Shown here: positions 12,639 to 24,104 of the stretch, one piece after another
How positions within the stretch are numbered: position 1 is the stretch's first letter
Layout of the letters: each line of letters opens with the position of its first letter
NCBI GenBank assembly: GCA_015478945.1
Contig: JABUQX010022902.1
Coordinates: forward strand, 25,001-85,463
DNA: 60,463 nt
Direction of reading: 5' to 3'
Source: Trachelipus rathkii
Lineage: Eukaryota; Arthropoda; Malacostraca; Isopoda; Trachelipodidae
The notes under the pieces: generated by a model
Databases searched by the model: none
Told to the model about the DNA's origin: nothing
What the model saw: only the letters and a program-made list of their open reading frames with translations
Program-made: the position numbers and the translations under genes

Positions 12639-13428
12639 AGGCGTTTTCAATTTTGCACTTTTGCTAACGAAATTTAGGAAAATGCTAAAAAGTCGTTCGT
12701 TTATGTCAATTTTAGCACAAATTTAGTAAAATGTTAAACGAAACGCTAGTAATTTCCTAAATTCTGTTAGGTTGCTCTTTCCCGTGCTTACCGAATTTTA
12801 GGAAAATGTTAACGAAAAAATGTAAACAAATAAGATTGCGGTGTAGTAGTTCGCTGATTTGATGAATGTTTCATTAATGAAATTAGCTTTAAATCTAATT
12901 TCTTCCAAATCGATAAACTCCATCATAATAGTTGATCAATTATTTGTAATAAAAACCATTTGTTATTTTTTTTTATTTTTGTTTATTCCAAAACCACGTG
13001 CTCCATTTAGAAAACAGCTGATACAAAATTTTTGTAAACAAAATCGGTCCGATTTATCCCGAAATTCGTGCTAAAACTGGATTAGCATTTCTTATCCAGC
13101 GTTAGCACAAATGCAAAATCGAAAATGGCTCAAAATTTTTGTAAACAATCGGTCGATTATGTCCGAAATTCGTGCTAAAACTGGATTAGCATTTCCATTC
13201 CAGCTTTAGCACAAATGCAAAAACGAAAACGGCTTTATTTGTTTACATTTTTTCGTTAGCATTTTCCTAAAATTCGGTAAGCACGGGAAAGAGCAACCTA
13301 ACAGAATTTAGGAATTTACTAACGTTTCGTTAGCATTTTACTAAATTTGTGCTAAAATTGACATAAACGAACGACTTTTTATCATTTTCCTAAATTTCGT
13401 TAGCAAAACTGCAAAATCGAAAACGCCT
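12639..13428. mobile_element. Foldback element flanked by TTAA, arms of about 195 bp
   Basis: The left arm at 12639-12835 (beginning AGGCGTTTTCAATTTTGC) is repeated inverted at 13232-13428 (ending CTGCAAAATCGAAAACGCCT), with only a few differences. TTAA sits directly outside both ends (12635-12638 and 13429-13432). Inside, the right part is tandemly duplicated: the stretch with TTCGTGCTAAAACTGGATTAG occurs at about 13060 and again at about 13165. The composite has no coding capacity. TTAA target sites are typical of piggyBac-type MITEs, but the AGGCG terminus does not match a subfamily I know. Confidence 0.75.
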
Positions 13429-13432
13429 TTAA

Positions 13433-14317
13433 TCGGTAAAACTATCGATTATCGCAAAAAATGTATTAAAAAAAAAAAACTATCGATAGTTTAGACAATC
13501 GACAGTTTTTGTCACTTTTGTGTATCCCTATCGTAGGTAGTACATTTTTTAGTTTTCACTAATTACTTATATTCGTCCGCAAACTATTCATTTGATATTT
13601 CCGAGAGTGATCTAATGGTTTTTTAATGAATCATGACTACCCCAAGAATCCTGATTCATGAATGTTTAGATTTTACTAATGTCTTGCAGCAATTGGTTTA
13701 GGTATCACATGTCCAAGTCCGTGAAGAACAAGTTAAATCTACTAAAGTAGAAATCCTGATTCCTTACAAAAAAAGGATGTGGAAATTAATTTACTCTTGT
13801 CTCTTTTTAGACTATTTTATTATTTATACATGGTTGTGGCATGGCCTTAACGTCGGCCCCACTTAACAAATATTTATGGTTTTTAAAAAACACTTTGTAT
13901 TTAAATTATAAAATTAAAATAATAGATTAAAATATAAGCAAATGAATATATAGGAAATAATATATGGTACATATGAAACAAACTAAACTAAAATAAAATA
14001 AAATAAATTTAAATAAAATAAAAAAAAAATAAAATTACTAAATACAGCTATACCCAAATATGATAAAATGTATATAAACATTTATGAATACATAGTATAT
14101 ATATGAAACAAGAAAATAAAAGAAATGACATAAAATAAAATAAAATACAGATAAATCATTATAAAATAAAACTATATAAAAAAACATTTATGAATTGGCC
14201 TTATATGACTAGGAATGTTCATTTAATATATTTATTTTAACTGTCTACCTGTACTTTCCTAAAATTTGTTAAATTATATAAAAAAGAAATAAGAACTGAT
14301 ATAGACCATGGTAATAG
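13433..14317. other. A-rich intergenic sequence
   Basis: The sequence is AT-rich with repeated AAATAAAATAAAA words near 13985-14035 and 14125-14150. No gene or RNA was recognised. Confidence 0.6.
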
Positions 14318-14473
14318 TAGAGTAGAGGGGTGTCACAGGCCCTGATTTTTATGAAAATCACAGGATATACTCTAAAAAAAATTAATAATGAAGAATAGTG
14401 AAAATGAAAATCGCAGTCTCTTTAGGAAAAAATGTTAGCCTCTCAAAGTTGTTAAAAATTCCTATAGAATTTT

Positions 14474-14513
<40 letters not shown>

Positions 14514-14531
14514 TATATATATATATACTAT

Positions 14532-14565
<34 letters not shown>

Positions 14566-14978
14566 ATATATATATAGCTATATATATATATATATAAAAT
14601 TTAAAATCACTGGATATATACTCTAAAATATAAATGAAAATGATTTTAGTCTTTAAAAAAAAAATTTTTATAGCCTCAAAGTTTAAAATTTTCTCTTAGG
14701 CTTTCTTATAAAAAAATTAGTGGGCCTCATGCTGGTTTTAGGGCCATCCTAGTTCAGGTTATAAGATTTGTTAAGTATACATAGATTTTTTCTATGTGAA
14801 CAAACAAAGTCTATGGGAATGAAAAGTCTATGGAAGTTTTAACAACTGAAAGGCTGAAACTTTTTTTTTTCCTAAAGAGACATCCCATTTTCGTTTTCAC
14901 TATTCTTCATTATTATTATTTTTTAGAGTATATCCTGTGATTTTCATAAAAATCGGGGATGACACCCCTCTGCTCTAA
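14318..14978. mobile_element. Long inverted-repeat element, about 660 bp
   Basis: The left arm starts near 14318 with TAGAGTAGAGGGGTGTCA and runs through ATTTTTATGAAAATCACAGG and GAAGAATAGTGAAAATGAAA. It is mirrored by the right arm at about 14855-14978, which ends GACACCCCTCTGCTCTA. A partial internal repeat of the same sequence lies at about 14605-14700. The middle holds a (TA)n array at about 14478-14597. No open frame is present, so it is a MITE-like foldback element of unknown superfamily. Confidence 0.7.
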
Positions 14979-14999
14979 CCCCTATCCCATTATCATTTT

Positions 15000-15540
15000 T
15001 GTCATTTGTGCTTACCCTCGATAAGAAATGCTTACCCAGTTTTAGCACAAATTTCATGTAAAAATGAACTGGATTAGTCATAAAAGTCACCTTTGTTTAC
15101 AAATAATCGCAATCAGCTGTTGTGATGGAAGCATGTGGTTTTGGAATAAAAAGAAATTAAAAAATAATAAATGGTTTAGCCTATATTATAAATAACTGAT
15201 CAACTATTGTGATGGAGTTTTTCGATTTGGAAGAGATTAGATTTAAAGCTAATTTTATTGAATGAAACATTCGTCAATTCACACCAAACAGGGTCTACCA
15301 TTCTGCCATCTTGTTTGTTTACATTTTTTCGCAAGAATGTGCTAAAGTTCAGCAAGTACAGGAAATAGCAACCTTACAGAATTAAAGAAATTCCTTATAT
15401 AGCAACCTTACAGAATTAAAGAAATTCCTTATATTTGGGGATCATTTTTCACGATTTTGCACTAAGTTAACAAAAAGGAACTGCAAAACTCGAGCTCAGT
15501 TCTAAAGATGGCAAAGCATAAATGCAAAAATGAAAACGGG
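15000..15540 (-). mobile_element. Inverted copy of the foldback family of 11.4-13.4 kb
   Basis: In reverse orientation this stretch carries the same blocks as the 12639 unit. These include the GTTTTAGCACAAAT end, the CAGCTG(T/A) plus AAACCACATGC block, the TTGATCAGTTATTTAT block, AATCTAATCTCTTCC, and the AAATGTAAACAAAC block near 15320. A GAAATTCCTTATA-containing segment is tandemly doubled at about 15372-15435. It is more diverged than the other copies. Confidence 0.6.
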
Positions 15541-15558
15541 GTTATATATATATATATA

Positions 15559-15676
15559 CAGTGGCGTATCCAGGATTTTCTTTCGGGGGGGGCCAGACAA
15601 AAATCGTTTCTTTTTATATATATATATATATTATAGATGATATATATATATAATATATATATATTGATATAGTATA

Positions 15677-15719
<43 letters not shown>

Positions 15720-15825
15720 TTAACCTCTGGATTTTATGCTATAAACGGATATGATACTTTAAAAATTGCTTTAGTGTTTAAGAAATTTCGGGGGGCCATG
15801 GCCCCCTGGCCCCCTGGATAGCGCA

Positions 15826-15828
<3 letters not shown>
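15559..15828. mobile_element. hAT-like MITE of 270 bp inserted in (TA)n
   Basis: The left end CAGTGGCGTATCCAGGATTT and the right end (reverse complement CAGTGCGCTATCCAGG) form terminal inverted repeats. They are followed on both sides by GGGGGGCCA-type blocks next to TTTC. The CAGTG(G)CG..ATCCAGG terminus is widespread among hAT MITEs. The flanks are (TA)n, so an 8-bp target duplication cannot be told from the array. A (TA)n tract also fills the middle (about 15616-15716). Confidence 0.75.
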
Positions 15829-15873
<45 letters not shown>

Positions 15874-15965
15874 CTATATATTATATATATTATAGCGTAT
15901 ATATAATATATATGATATGTGTATATATATAATTATATATATATATATATAATATATATATATAT
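15829..15965. repeat. (TA)n array
   Basis: Interrupted TA dinucleotide repeat between the hAT-like MITE and the start of the 2.6-kb inverted-repeat element. Confidence 0.9.
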
Positions 15966-18575
15966 AGGACCTTAAGTAAACCACATCCCGCAAAATAATT
16001 TAACTTCGTAAAGTTGGTAAACCCTGGGAAAATGCATTTTAAGATTCTGAATTTACGAAACCAAAAAAAAAGAGATAACTTTTTACTTGATTTTTTGCAA
16101 AATATAATTTAATATATTATACAAATGTAAAAAAGAAATATATTTTTTTTTCGGGGGGGGCTTTTTTCCCTTATAAACAATGAGTAAGTAATTTATTTTA
16201 ATTTTTGACATTTGAAATTAAAGTTTGCAGAGACGTCATATATATATATATATATAATATTATATATATATAGATATTTATATATATTTATATATATATA
16301 TATATTATATATTATATATATATATATTATATATGACTAGAGAGCGGAAAATTTTAAGGAGTTTTTTATTTTTTTTTATTACTTATTTTTTTTCTCGAAA
16401 ATTATAAAAAAAAATTTTTATTTCCCCAATTTAGGGGGCTTCGAGCCGACTGGGGACAGGCCGAGAGACTCCTAGACTCTCATCTTGCGGTAAACCCTTG
16501 GGGTATCTTTTGTTAAAAAAAAAAAAAATAATTTTTACTTCCAAAAACACTTTTGGTATTATTACTTTAACTAAGGAATACCATAGGGGTAACGCAAAAA
16601 TGGCAGGAGTGGGGTTCTCTCGGCCTTCCGGGATGACGGGGCTGTCCCACGTCGGCTCGACCCTAAATGGGGGAAATTAATGTTTTTTTTAAACGACGAA
16701 ATATAAAAAACAAGCTCAAAATCCCTCTATAAAATTTTCCGCTGATTCAAATATATAATATTTTGTTTTACTCTGTAGGTTCTGCCGTTCTCTAGTATAG
16801 GTACTGTCAGCATTAAAAAAGTGCTGACCATATATAATATATATAATATATATATATATATTTATTATGTAATTATATATATATAATATTATATTATATA
16901 TTATATATATTAATATAACTAGTTTAATATTAAAACTATGCACATAAAAAAACTAAACCCATTTGTTATATAAATGGGGGGGCGTTTCGCCACCCATAAA
17001 ATTTTTTTTAATAAATGTATTGAACAAAAATAAGTATATGCTCACAATGTAATAATACAATTGAAGTTATACAATGCAGAAGTATGCATATCCCATAATT
17101 ATTTTCGGAATTTTTCTATTTTTGGAATTTTTTCAAACTTTGTTAAAAAAAAATTGAAATTTTTTCACAACTTTTTTGCCAGATTTTGGTTCTTTTTTAA
17201 CCTTAATAACCTGGGAAACAATGCAAAATATGTTTAACCTCTATTAATAACGTTAAGACCACTCTTTCATAAGTTAAATTCCTATTTTGGTGTGTTGGTG
17301 CACCACCGAACGCCACGATACTGACAAATTGGACGCCTCAAATCTACGCACATGGGGCACGAAAAAATCAACCACTTTCAACTAGTCTCTATCACTATTC
17401 ACATGGTCATGAATCATATGAGTTTTAGTGAGAGTAATTAGGCAGTGTGTGTGTTTTTAATTTTTTTGACTAAAATATTAGTAGGACCCAATATGCCAAA
17501 AATGCTCAGTTATTCATAGGTGGATAAATACGAGAGTATATGATCAATAATTCTCTAAGGGTTAGTGTTTATTTCCACCTCATTCTTTGGTAATCAGGCC
17601 TCTGAAAAATAATCAAAAAACTATAGATGGAACCACTTGTGAAATACTTGAACAGAGAACAGGGTACAGAGATAAAATATATAATAGAGGGAAGTGGGTT
17701 GCGCTATAATTAGTAATTTTATTTTTTATATTGACAGCATAGAAGAAGTTTATCGAAGACTTAAACATAGATTTAGATATTGAGGGGGGTTCAAGGGGTT
17801 ATTTTTTGTGTGTATGTGGAGTGTTCTTTTCTGTAGTTATGTTTTAATTTATATTAATTTTTTAAAGATTTTTAATTTTTTTTATTAAAGATGGAGATTA
17901 ACATTAAAAATTATATTCATAAATTTAAATGATAATTAATAGCTTTATATGAGGGGTTATCAAAGGGTGGATTATTTTTTGATGCCAGGTGGTTATAATT
18001 TGTGTATATATGAAGAATTTCTTATATTTTCTAAAAGTTTTAATTTTTATTTCTAAAAATTTTAAGAAAATGACATGAAAAACTCAAATTTCTTCATAGC
18101 TGTTATACCTCTAGCAGGATTAACCATGTTTAGTTTTTGGGAGTAATGGATTGGCAAAAAAAAGATAGGGTTAGTTTTTAATGTGCGATCATATATACAT
18201 GTTATATATAATATTATTATATGATATAATGTAAAATCTATAATTGTGAACGTATGATTCATATATTATATCGATATATATATAGTATATATATATAGTA
18301 TATATATATATTATAGATATATCTAACTAATATATTATTCAGACCCACTTTGTCTTCCACTTCTAGAAATGAACGTTCTCATAGACATAAATCTAGAAAA
18401 AAATTAAATAAAATGAATTTAAAAATAATCAATTTTGAAGCTCAAAAAAGAAAGAAAAGTAAGTTTTTTTATAGCAAAAAATCAATTTTTAATTTTTTCT
18501 TTACTAAAATAAAAAATCATTCCAAACCATTCCAATACTAAACTTATTTTGCGGACAGTGGTTTACTTAGGTCCT
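15966..18575. mobile_element. 2.6-kb element with about 35-bp terminal inverted repeats
   Basis: The left terminus AGGACCTTAAGTAAACCAC.. (through CCCGCAAAATAA) at 15966 is mirrored at the right end, where TTATTTTGCGGACAGTGG leads to TTACTTAGGTCCT at 18575. The two differ by a few mismatches and one base. TA lies on both outer sides, compatible with a TA target site as in Tc1/mariner-like elements, though (TA)n flanks make this weak evidence. The interior has no transposase-like frame; it contains the GC-rich island copy at 16.34-16.74 kb and (TA)n arrays near 16240-16335, 16830-16920 and 18260-18330. It may be a decayed or non-autonomous DNA transposon carrying nested insertions. Confidence 0.65.
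16341..16742. mobile_element. GC-rich island element (copy 3, palindromic pair)
   Basis: The outer arms match as inverted repeats: AGCGGAAAATTTTAAGGAG at about 16343 and CTCTATAAAATTTTCCGC ending at 16742. Two core fragments face each other. The first (16431-16515) carries GGGGGCTTCGAGCCGAC and GGCCGAGAGACTCC. The second (16575-16675) carries TCTCTCGGCCTTCC and GTCCCACGTCGGCTCGA. Both match the ends of the core at 7585-7790, with the middle deleted from the first. The sequence just beyond the right arm (GCTGATTCAAATATATAAT) resembles the copy 1 terminal repeat. Confidence 0.6.
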
Positions 18576-18759
18576 ATTATATAACTATTATTAACTATAT
18601 ATATATTATATATATCGTATTAGTATATATTTTAATTTTAGTATATTATAATATATTTATATATCTATATATATATATATATTATATATATATATATGTA
18701 ATACGCTATGGACGCGACCAGCACATTTTTGAGACGGGGTTGAAAAATTGTTCAGTAGA

Positions 18760-18936
18760 GTTCAAAAAGATTTCTAAGTTCAGAAAATAGTTAAAAGTTT
18801 AAGTTTTTAAGAAAAATTCTTTAGTGGCAGAAGCTTCAGGAATTAATGCCAGAGATGCTTTGCCACTAAGCAATTTTTCTTAGAAAAACCTAACATAACT
18901 TAGACTTTTTCTGAAAACTTAGAAATTTTTTTGAAC
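18760..18936. repeat. Palindromic element, arms of about 80 bp
   Basis: GTTCAAAAAGATTTCTAAGT at 18760 is mirrored by the segment ending at 18936 (CTTAGAAATTTTTTTGAAC). Complementarity continues inward through AAGAAAAATT and TAGTGGCA/TGCCACTA to a short loop near 18848. It could fold into one long hairpin. No coding capacity. Confidence 0.75.
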
Positions 18937-19082
18937 TTAGAAAGGTAAAGTCTAAAATAGGGTGAAACTTTGAGACCGATGCATTAGGTAGTTTCTTTTA
19001 TATATATATATATATATATATTATATAGTTTTTAATTCAAATGCTTGATCGCTATATTTTTTCTAATATTCATTTTTTATTT

Positions 19083-19751
19083 GGTTTACCCTTGGTTTGG
19101 CATTATACATTAGAGAGTTATATTTTATTCAGGGTTGGTGATTTTTTTGATTTTTTTTAAGGCACAAATTGATATTTTAAATGTATTATTTTGAATAAAA
19201 TAAGTCAGAATAATACTAAATTATTGACCTAATTAATAAATTAAGTTTACGTAAATATAGATGTATTATTGATTTGTTATGTGTATTTTAACATTATAAT
19301 AGCTATAAAAAAATAATAATATGTGAAGTAATGACTAATTTTATATTATTTCTTTAGAGAAAATTGAATTTTGAAACTAGCATATGGTGAATTTGCTTAT
19401 TAAATAGATGAAATATACTTATCATTAATCAGGTGGATAACTAGGAAAATAATTATTAATTTAGCATAAGAAAAAAAATTGCCAAAAAAATAGATTTTGT
19501 TTTCCAATAAAAAATCAATTGATATCAACTGATTAAATCATTGATTTAATCAGTTGTCCTGATTTTAATTACTTTAAAGAACATTCTAAAGCTAATTTAC
19601 AATACACTAGCTTTTGCTTCTACTTTGTGGAGCCTCTGAAGAAGCTCCACAAAGCAGGAGCGAAAGCTAGTGTATTGTAAATTTGTTTTAAATGTTTTTA
19701 AAGTGTAATAAAATATAACTCTAATGTATAATGGTTAACCAAGGGTAAAAC
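19083..19751. mobile_element. Inverted-repeat element containing a near-perfect hairpin
   Basis: The terminal repeats are GGTTTACCCTTGGTTTGG followed by CATTATACATTAGAGAGTTA on the left (19083-19129). On the right (19707-19751) their inverse is TAACTCTAATGTATAATGG then TTAACCAAGGGTAAAAC. Inside, 19596-19633 and 19644-19681 form a 38-bp stem with three mismatches around a 10-base loop, containing the complementary words CTTTGTGGAGC and GCTCCACAAAG. No open frame is present. Confidence 0.7.
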
Positions 19752-20319
19752 TAATATAATAATATATTATATATAATATTATTATCATATATATATTTAT
19801 ATATGACATAGGTTGGGAATTGCGAGGCAGAGATTTAGGGCAAATACTTTCCACTGCAGTAGTACCAAACACAAATAAACAATAATGATATTATAATAGT
19901 ATTTATTGCATATATTATACATGTATTAGTGTTATACATCAATGTTTCATTCAGAGTAAGTGTTTAAAATTTGACCCGCTTTATACATAGACGGCATATG
20001 CAGGTAGATAGGTGTCATCGGTTATATATAATGGGCTATTCTAAATATAATATATACATATTGATATTCAATACTAAGACATCCTATATAGGTAGTAATA
20101 GGTAGGGTTAGTATGTAATAGACTATTATCTAGTATAATACATATATATAGGCCGTATATATGTCCCCATATATACCGTATATTACTTATTGTATATACC
20201 CTACATATTCTTTTCTTCTTTTTTTTTCAGATAAATGCTGTAAAGCATTACGTAGTTTTTATTATTTTTTTTATTTTAATTTGTATTTAAAGTAGTAATA
20301 TTAAGGATCTTATTCTAGT

Positions 20320-20382
20320 ATGAGTTGTGCTGAGCATCCACTGAATGATTCAAAATACTTTGCAAGTTATGAGGATATAGAG
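20320..20382 (+). CDS. PRMT6-like arginine methyltransferase, exon 1 (gene-level entry)
   Basis: This is the first visible exon of a type I protein arginine methyltransferase, an enzyme that transfers methyl groups from S-adenosylmethionine to arginine side chains of proteins such as histones. It reads MSCAEHPLNDSKYFASYEDI plus E, then a GTTAGT donor at 20383. The D-x-x-Y-F-x-S-Y pattern just before the next exon's [12 protein letters not shown] is the family's N-terminal helix, whose tyrosines close over SAM. The reading phase (0) fits exon 2 at 25860 exactly. The ATG is the first in the frame after TTCTAG at 20318; that AG could also be an acceptor, so an earlier exon is possible. The N-terminus is short compared with vertebrate PRMT6. 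The gene continues at 25860 and 36621. The last exon(s), with the THW loop, were not found before 45 kb. Confidence 0.8.
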
Positions 20383-23300
20383 GTTAGTAAAAGCATTTTG
20401 TACATCTATGATTGCCATATTAACCTATCTGTATATATTTAGAGATGGGGAAGTTTGTCCACAAATTTGAAATGACTCTCAAAGATTATTAAAAAAAAAA
20501 AAAAAAAGGAGAGTTTTTTATTTTCGAATACGCTAATTTGACAAAAAAAAGTGATAGCTATCATGAAAATATGGCAGATTATTCGTAAGACAATACCGCA
20601 AAATATCAGCAATATATTTGCATAGTCTTGCGAATCTGGCATTTTCTCTTATTGTTTCTGTTAGTTTTTTTTTTTTTTTTTTTAAATTAGCATGTTAAAA
20701 AAATAAGACTAAGCGAGAAGTAGGCTAATCTATTTTATTTTTTTTTTAGCCCATATAAAAATGTGAGAGAGTAAATCGATTTGAGAATTGGAACATCATT
20801 AAGCATATTTCTAGAATATGGTATAACAGTATATTATATATATAAATATATATATGCTATACGAAGCATAAGTATATTAACGGTATATTATAATCCGATT
20901 ATAAATTGAAATTTAATATACTGAAATTATAATATTGGTATCAATTACTTATAGATAAATTATTGGTATTCAATTAATGTAATAGCTATATAATTAACAT
21001 CAATTACAGTAATTAAAAATGGGACTAGAATGAGGTCACAGTGTGAGGACCAAAGTGGGTCAACAGATGCATCTTTTTTTTAATCAAGTGCCTTTTTTCG
21101 TTGGTGTGTTATGTTAAATAAAAATTATTTTAAATTTGTTTTTTCGCATGAATAACCAATTATGTAGCTATTTTAACATAAGCAATTGTAGGTTCTTAGG
21201 TGGCAAATGTAGTGCGCAAGCAACATTATCCTATAATACTCAAAAACACTAATGTTTTTGTTCAGTGACAGAAAATCGTACGTGTAAAATTGTGCGGATT
21301 GCAGGTTTATTCAATGAAAAAAGTTAAGCGTTGGGTGCACGCAAATACCATAAAGACTATGAATAGTGATGGGGTGAAGCGGCGAGACAATTCGATCCTG
21401 TAATAAGCATTCCTAAGGTAACGCTTGATACTAAAAGATATATTTAAAATTCCATCTGTTTAGTTTCATGACAGACGGCAAGATATTAATGTTTTTACCA
21501 GTTTGGGAGTCAAGTGGGGGGTTCACTCACATTGCTTTCACTACTATATCAATTGGACGAATGTCCTAGCATTATAGAATACAGCCACTATATAGTGTGC
21601 TGACCACTATGGTTATAGCAAGGTTATGGGGAGTTCGATTGGGGTGATATATATAGGGAGAGAGGTGTGTGTTCTTGGGTCTTTTTTGCCCATGAGTTTA
21701 GTACCGTGTCGCAGCCGCCCCTTTTTTAGCTACTTCCGAGCATGGTATCAATGAGTTCTTGCGTCATAGATATACACCTAAATAAATTAGTTGGTCAACT
21801 ATGTTATAAAGGTTACGGCGAGGATAAATTCGATTGGGTGTGTTTAGGTGTATAGGGTGCTTCTTTCTATGAGAGTTAGTATGGAGACATTACCCTACCG
21901 AGAACGCTGGAGGGAGCCCGCGTTTATCTAGTGGCAGAGATAAGAAGTTATAGTGTAGGAAGCACTGGTGTGAGATTTGGTGTTGATGGCCCGGAGCAGA
22001 CTGGGGATTCTGGCTCCAGCTGCATCATATGGAGTTGTACGCAGAGAGTTGGTCAAATTGATGTTTATTGTATATACTGTTTCAAAGAGAATAGCTTGCC
22101 GATTTGTGGAGGGTTTTCGATGGAACCCGAAAGATTGAGTTGGAGGACGGCCGCTTGGATTGGGCCGGACTTCAAGGTGGGAAGAGATAGAAAAGCTACA
22201 GAGGGGTTGCAAGACAGAGAGGAAGAAGGTAAGAAGAAGGGAGAGAGGAAGGAGAGAGAGGGAGAGAGGAGGAGGGAAGGAGACAGAAGAAGAAGAAAGA
22301 AGAAAGTGAAGCAAAAAGAAAGAAGAAGTAAGTAAGATAAGTGAAAATAAGTATGATAAGTGAAAAATATTTTTATCGAATACGGCCGACATTGGCGAAT
22401 GGATTGAAATATTTTTAGTAAAAAAAAATTTAAATGTTCTTCGAAGAAGGATTATAGTAGATAATCGTTCTATATTTTATTTGAATTACATGGTAAAAAG
22501 ATGGAAAATTAATAGCGGTAAGAATGGATTGGCTATGAAGACATTGTTATAACATATAATTGTGTTTTTGCAGACTCAAATACATAGAAGTTATCAAATT
22601 TGTACAAGAGAAATTTAGGATATTCCAAAAATATGTTGAAATTTTAATGTAAACCGAGTTAACTATATACAATTGTTATACATTATAATATCATTATAAT
22701 TAATGTTAGTAGATAGAGTTATATCATTTAATAATAATAATTTATGTAAGTAATATACAGTAATAATTATAATATTATTATCGTTTATATAATAGTCAGT
22801 AGGTATTTTCATTAAAGTAATAAGAAGAAGGATTATACTGTAAGTTATAAAATAAAGAAGAAATAGTAATTGATAATCGAGATATCACAGATAGATGACT
22901 ATTATCTAGATAGTTGTAAAATAGTAATTATATATAGGAGCTATTAAGCATAGATATAAATCTCAGGTGATGTATGATGTCAGACAGTAGTGTATAGATA
23001 AATAAAGGTAGATAAAGCCGGTAAGATACATCGAGATCACATAGACTAATTGGAAGAATATATATAACACAGTATAAAGTGCACAGTATTTATATGTCAT
23101 TCTCTTTATTACTCCATCCTTTGATATAATTCATTCACCTTAATGTTTGGAAACCAATCCTGCATTAATAGGCTTAGTTAGCAACATTCAATAAGACAAG
23201 TATCTTTTTGTTACTTTTAACTGCTTTGTGGTACACCGGCTCTTCATTCCATAACTCACTGTTTGACTCAGGGTCTCATAGCTATAATCTCACTAATTAT

Positions 23301-24104
23301 CGCACAATACACATATTGTCTTTTAGACTTGTGCATGGTACTGAGAACATAAGAGCTTCCTTAAACATTTATATTTCTACTGCAAGGACTTTGTTTAGGT
23401 TATAGATCGAAATTGACATGTTCAACCGCCAATAATTGCAAGTGAAATATTTCTTTGCAAAGACACTCGTTGCGCATCTTGTCCTTTCTACCTTGCTTTA
23501 ACGATTAAAGAACTTTTCAAGCTCTATAATTCTTAACGGTATCGTCACACCTTTGTCATATCATTATTAACTTCCTATCAATCCATCCAGAACCATCATT
23601 ACTTTAATCTTATCAGACACAATTAAACAGAATAGAATATGTATCAGATCAATTACCTTCTACCTTTAACATTACCGAACTTTGACTCGATTCGTCAACT
23701 ACAGACGCAAGTAATCAAATTATAACGTCATTATTCATCATCATCAGATCGATTCAAACTACAAACAGATCATCTCAGTATAAATTTATTTGAATAGACT
23801 ATTGTGTAGTTACCATAAGTAACAGGTACGTCATACTAAACAACTCGCTCATAACAGGCAGAAGATTCAATATATCAGCATTTCCTTAATCACGTCTTTA
23901 GCGGTAATTATCTTATCTCTAAACACACCGACATCTAAAATAACGAGGTATATTTAAGCTAGGTACCTGTATTATGCCCATCGGTAGCTGTTGCTGCACA
24001 CGTAGTGCGACAACCGAAAGTCTTCTATAGAGGATGTCGCAAACTCTGAATTTTGAGCTTTCTTTAGGTATTTATCTTTACTGCTAAAACTATCATGATT
24101 CAGA

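Noticed and set aside
12148..20382. Splicing of the 12148 frame to the PRMT exon at 20320
   Set aside because: The possible donor (phase 1) does not match the phase needed by the possible acceptor at 20318, so the link is not supported.
21928..22392. Overlapping 154- and 134-codon frames on opposite strands
   Set aside because: Both depend on a purine-rich GAA/GGA tract. No domain is seen, and both cannot be coding in the same stretch.
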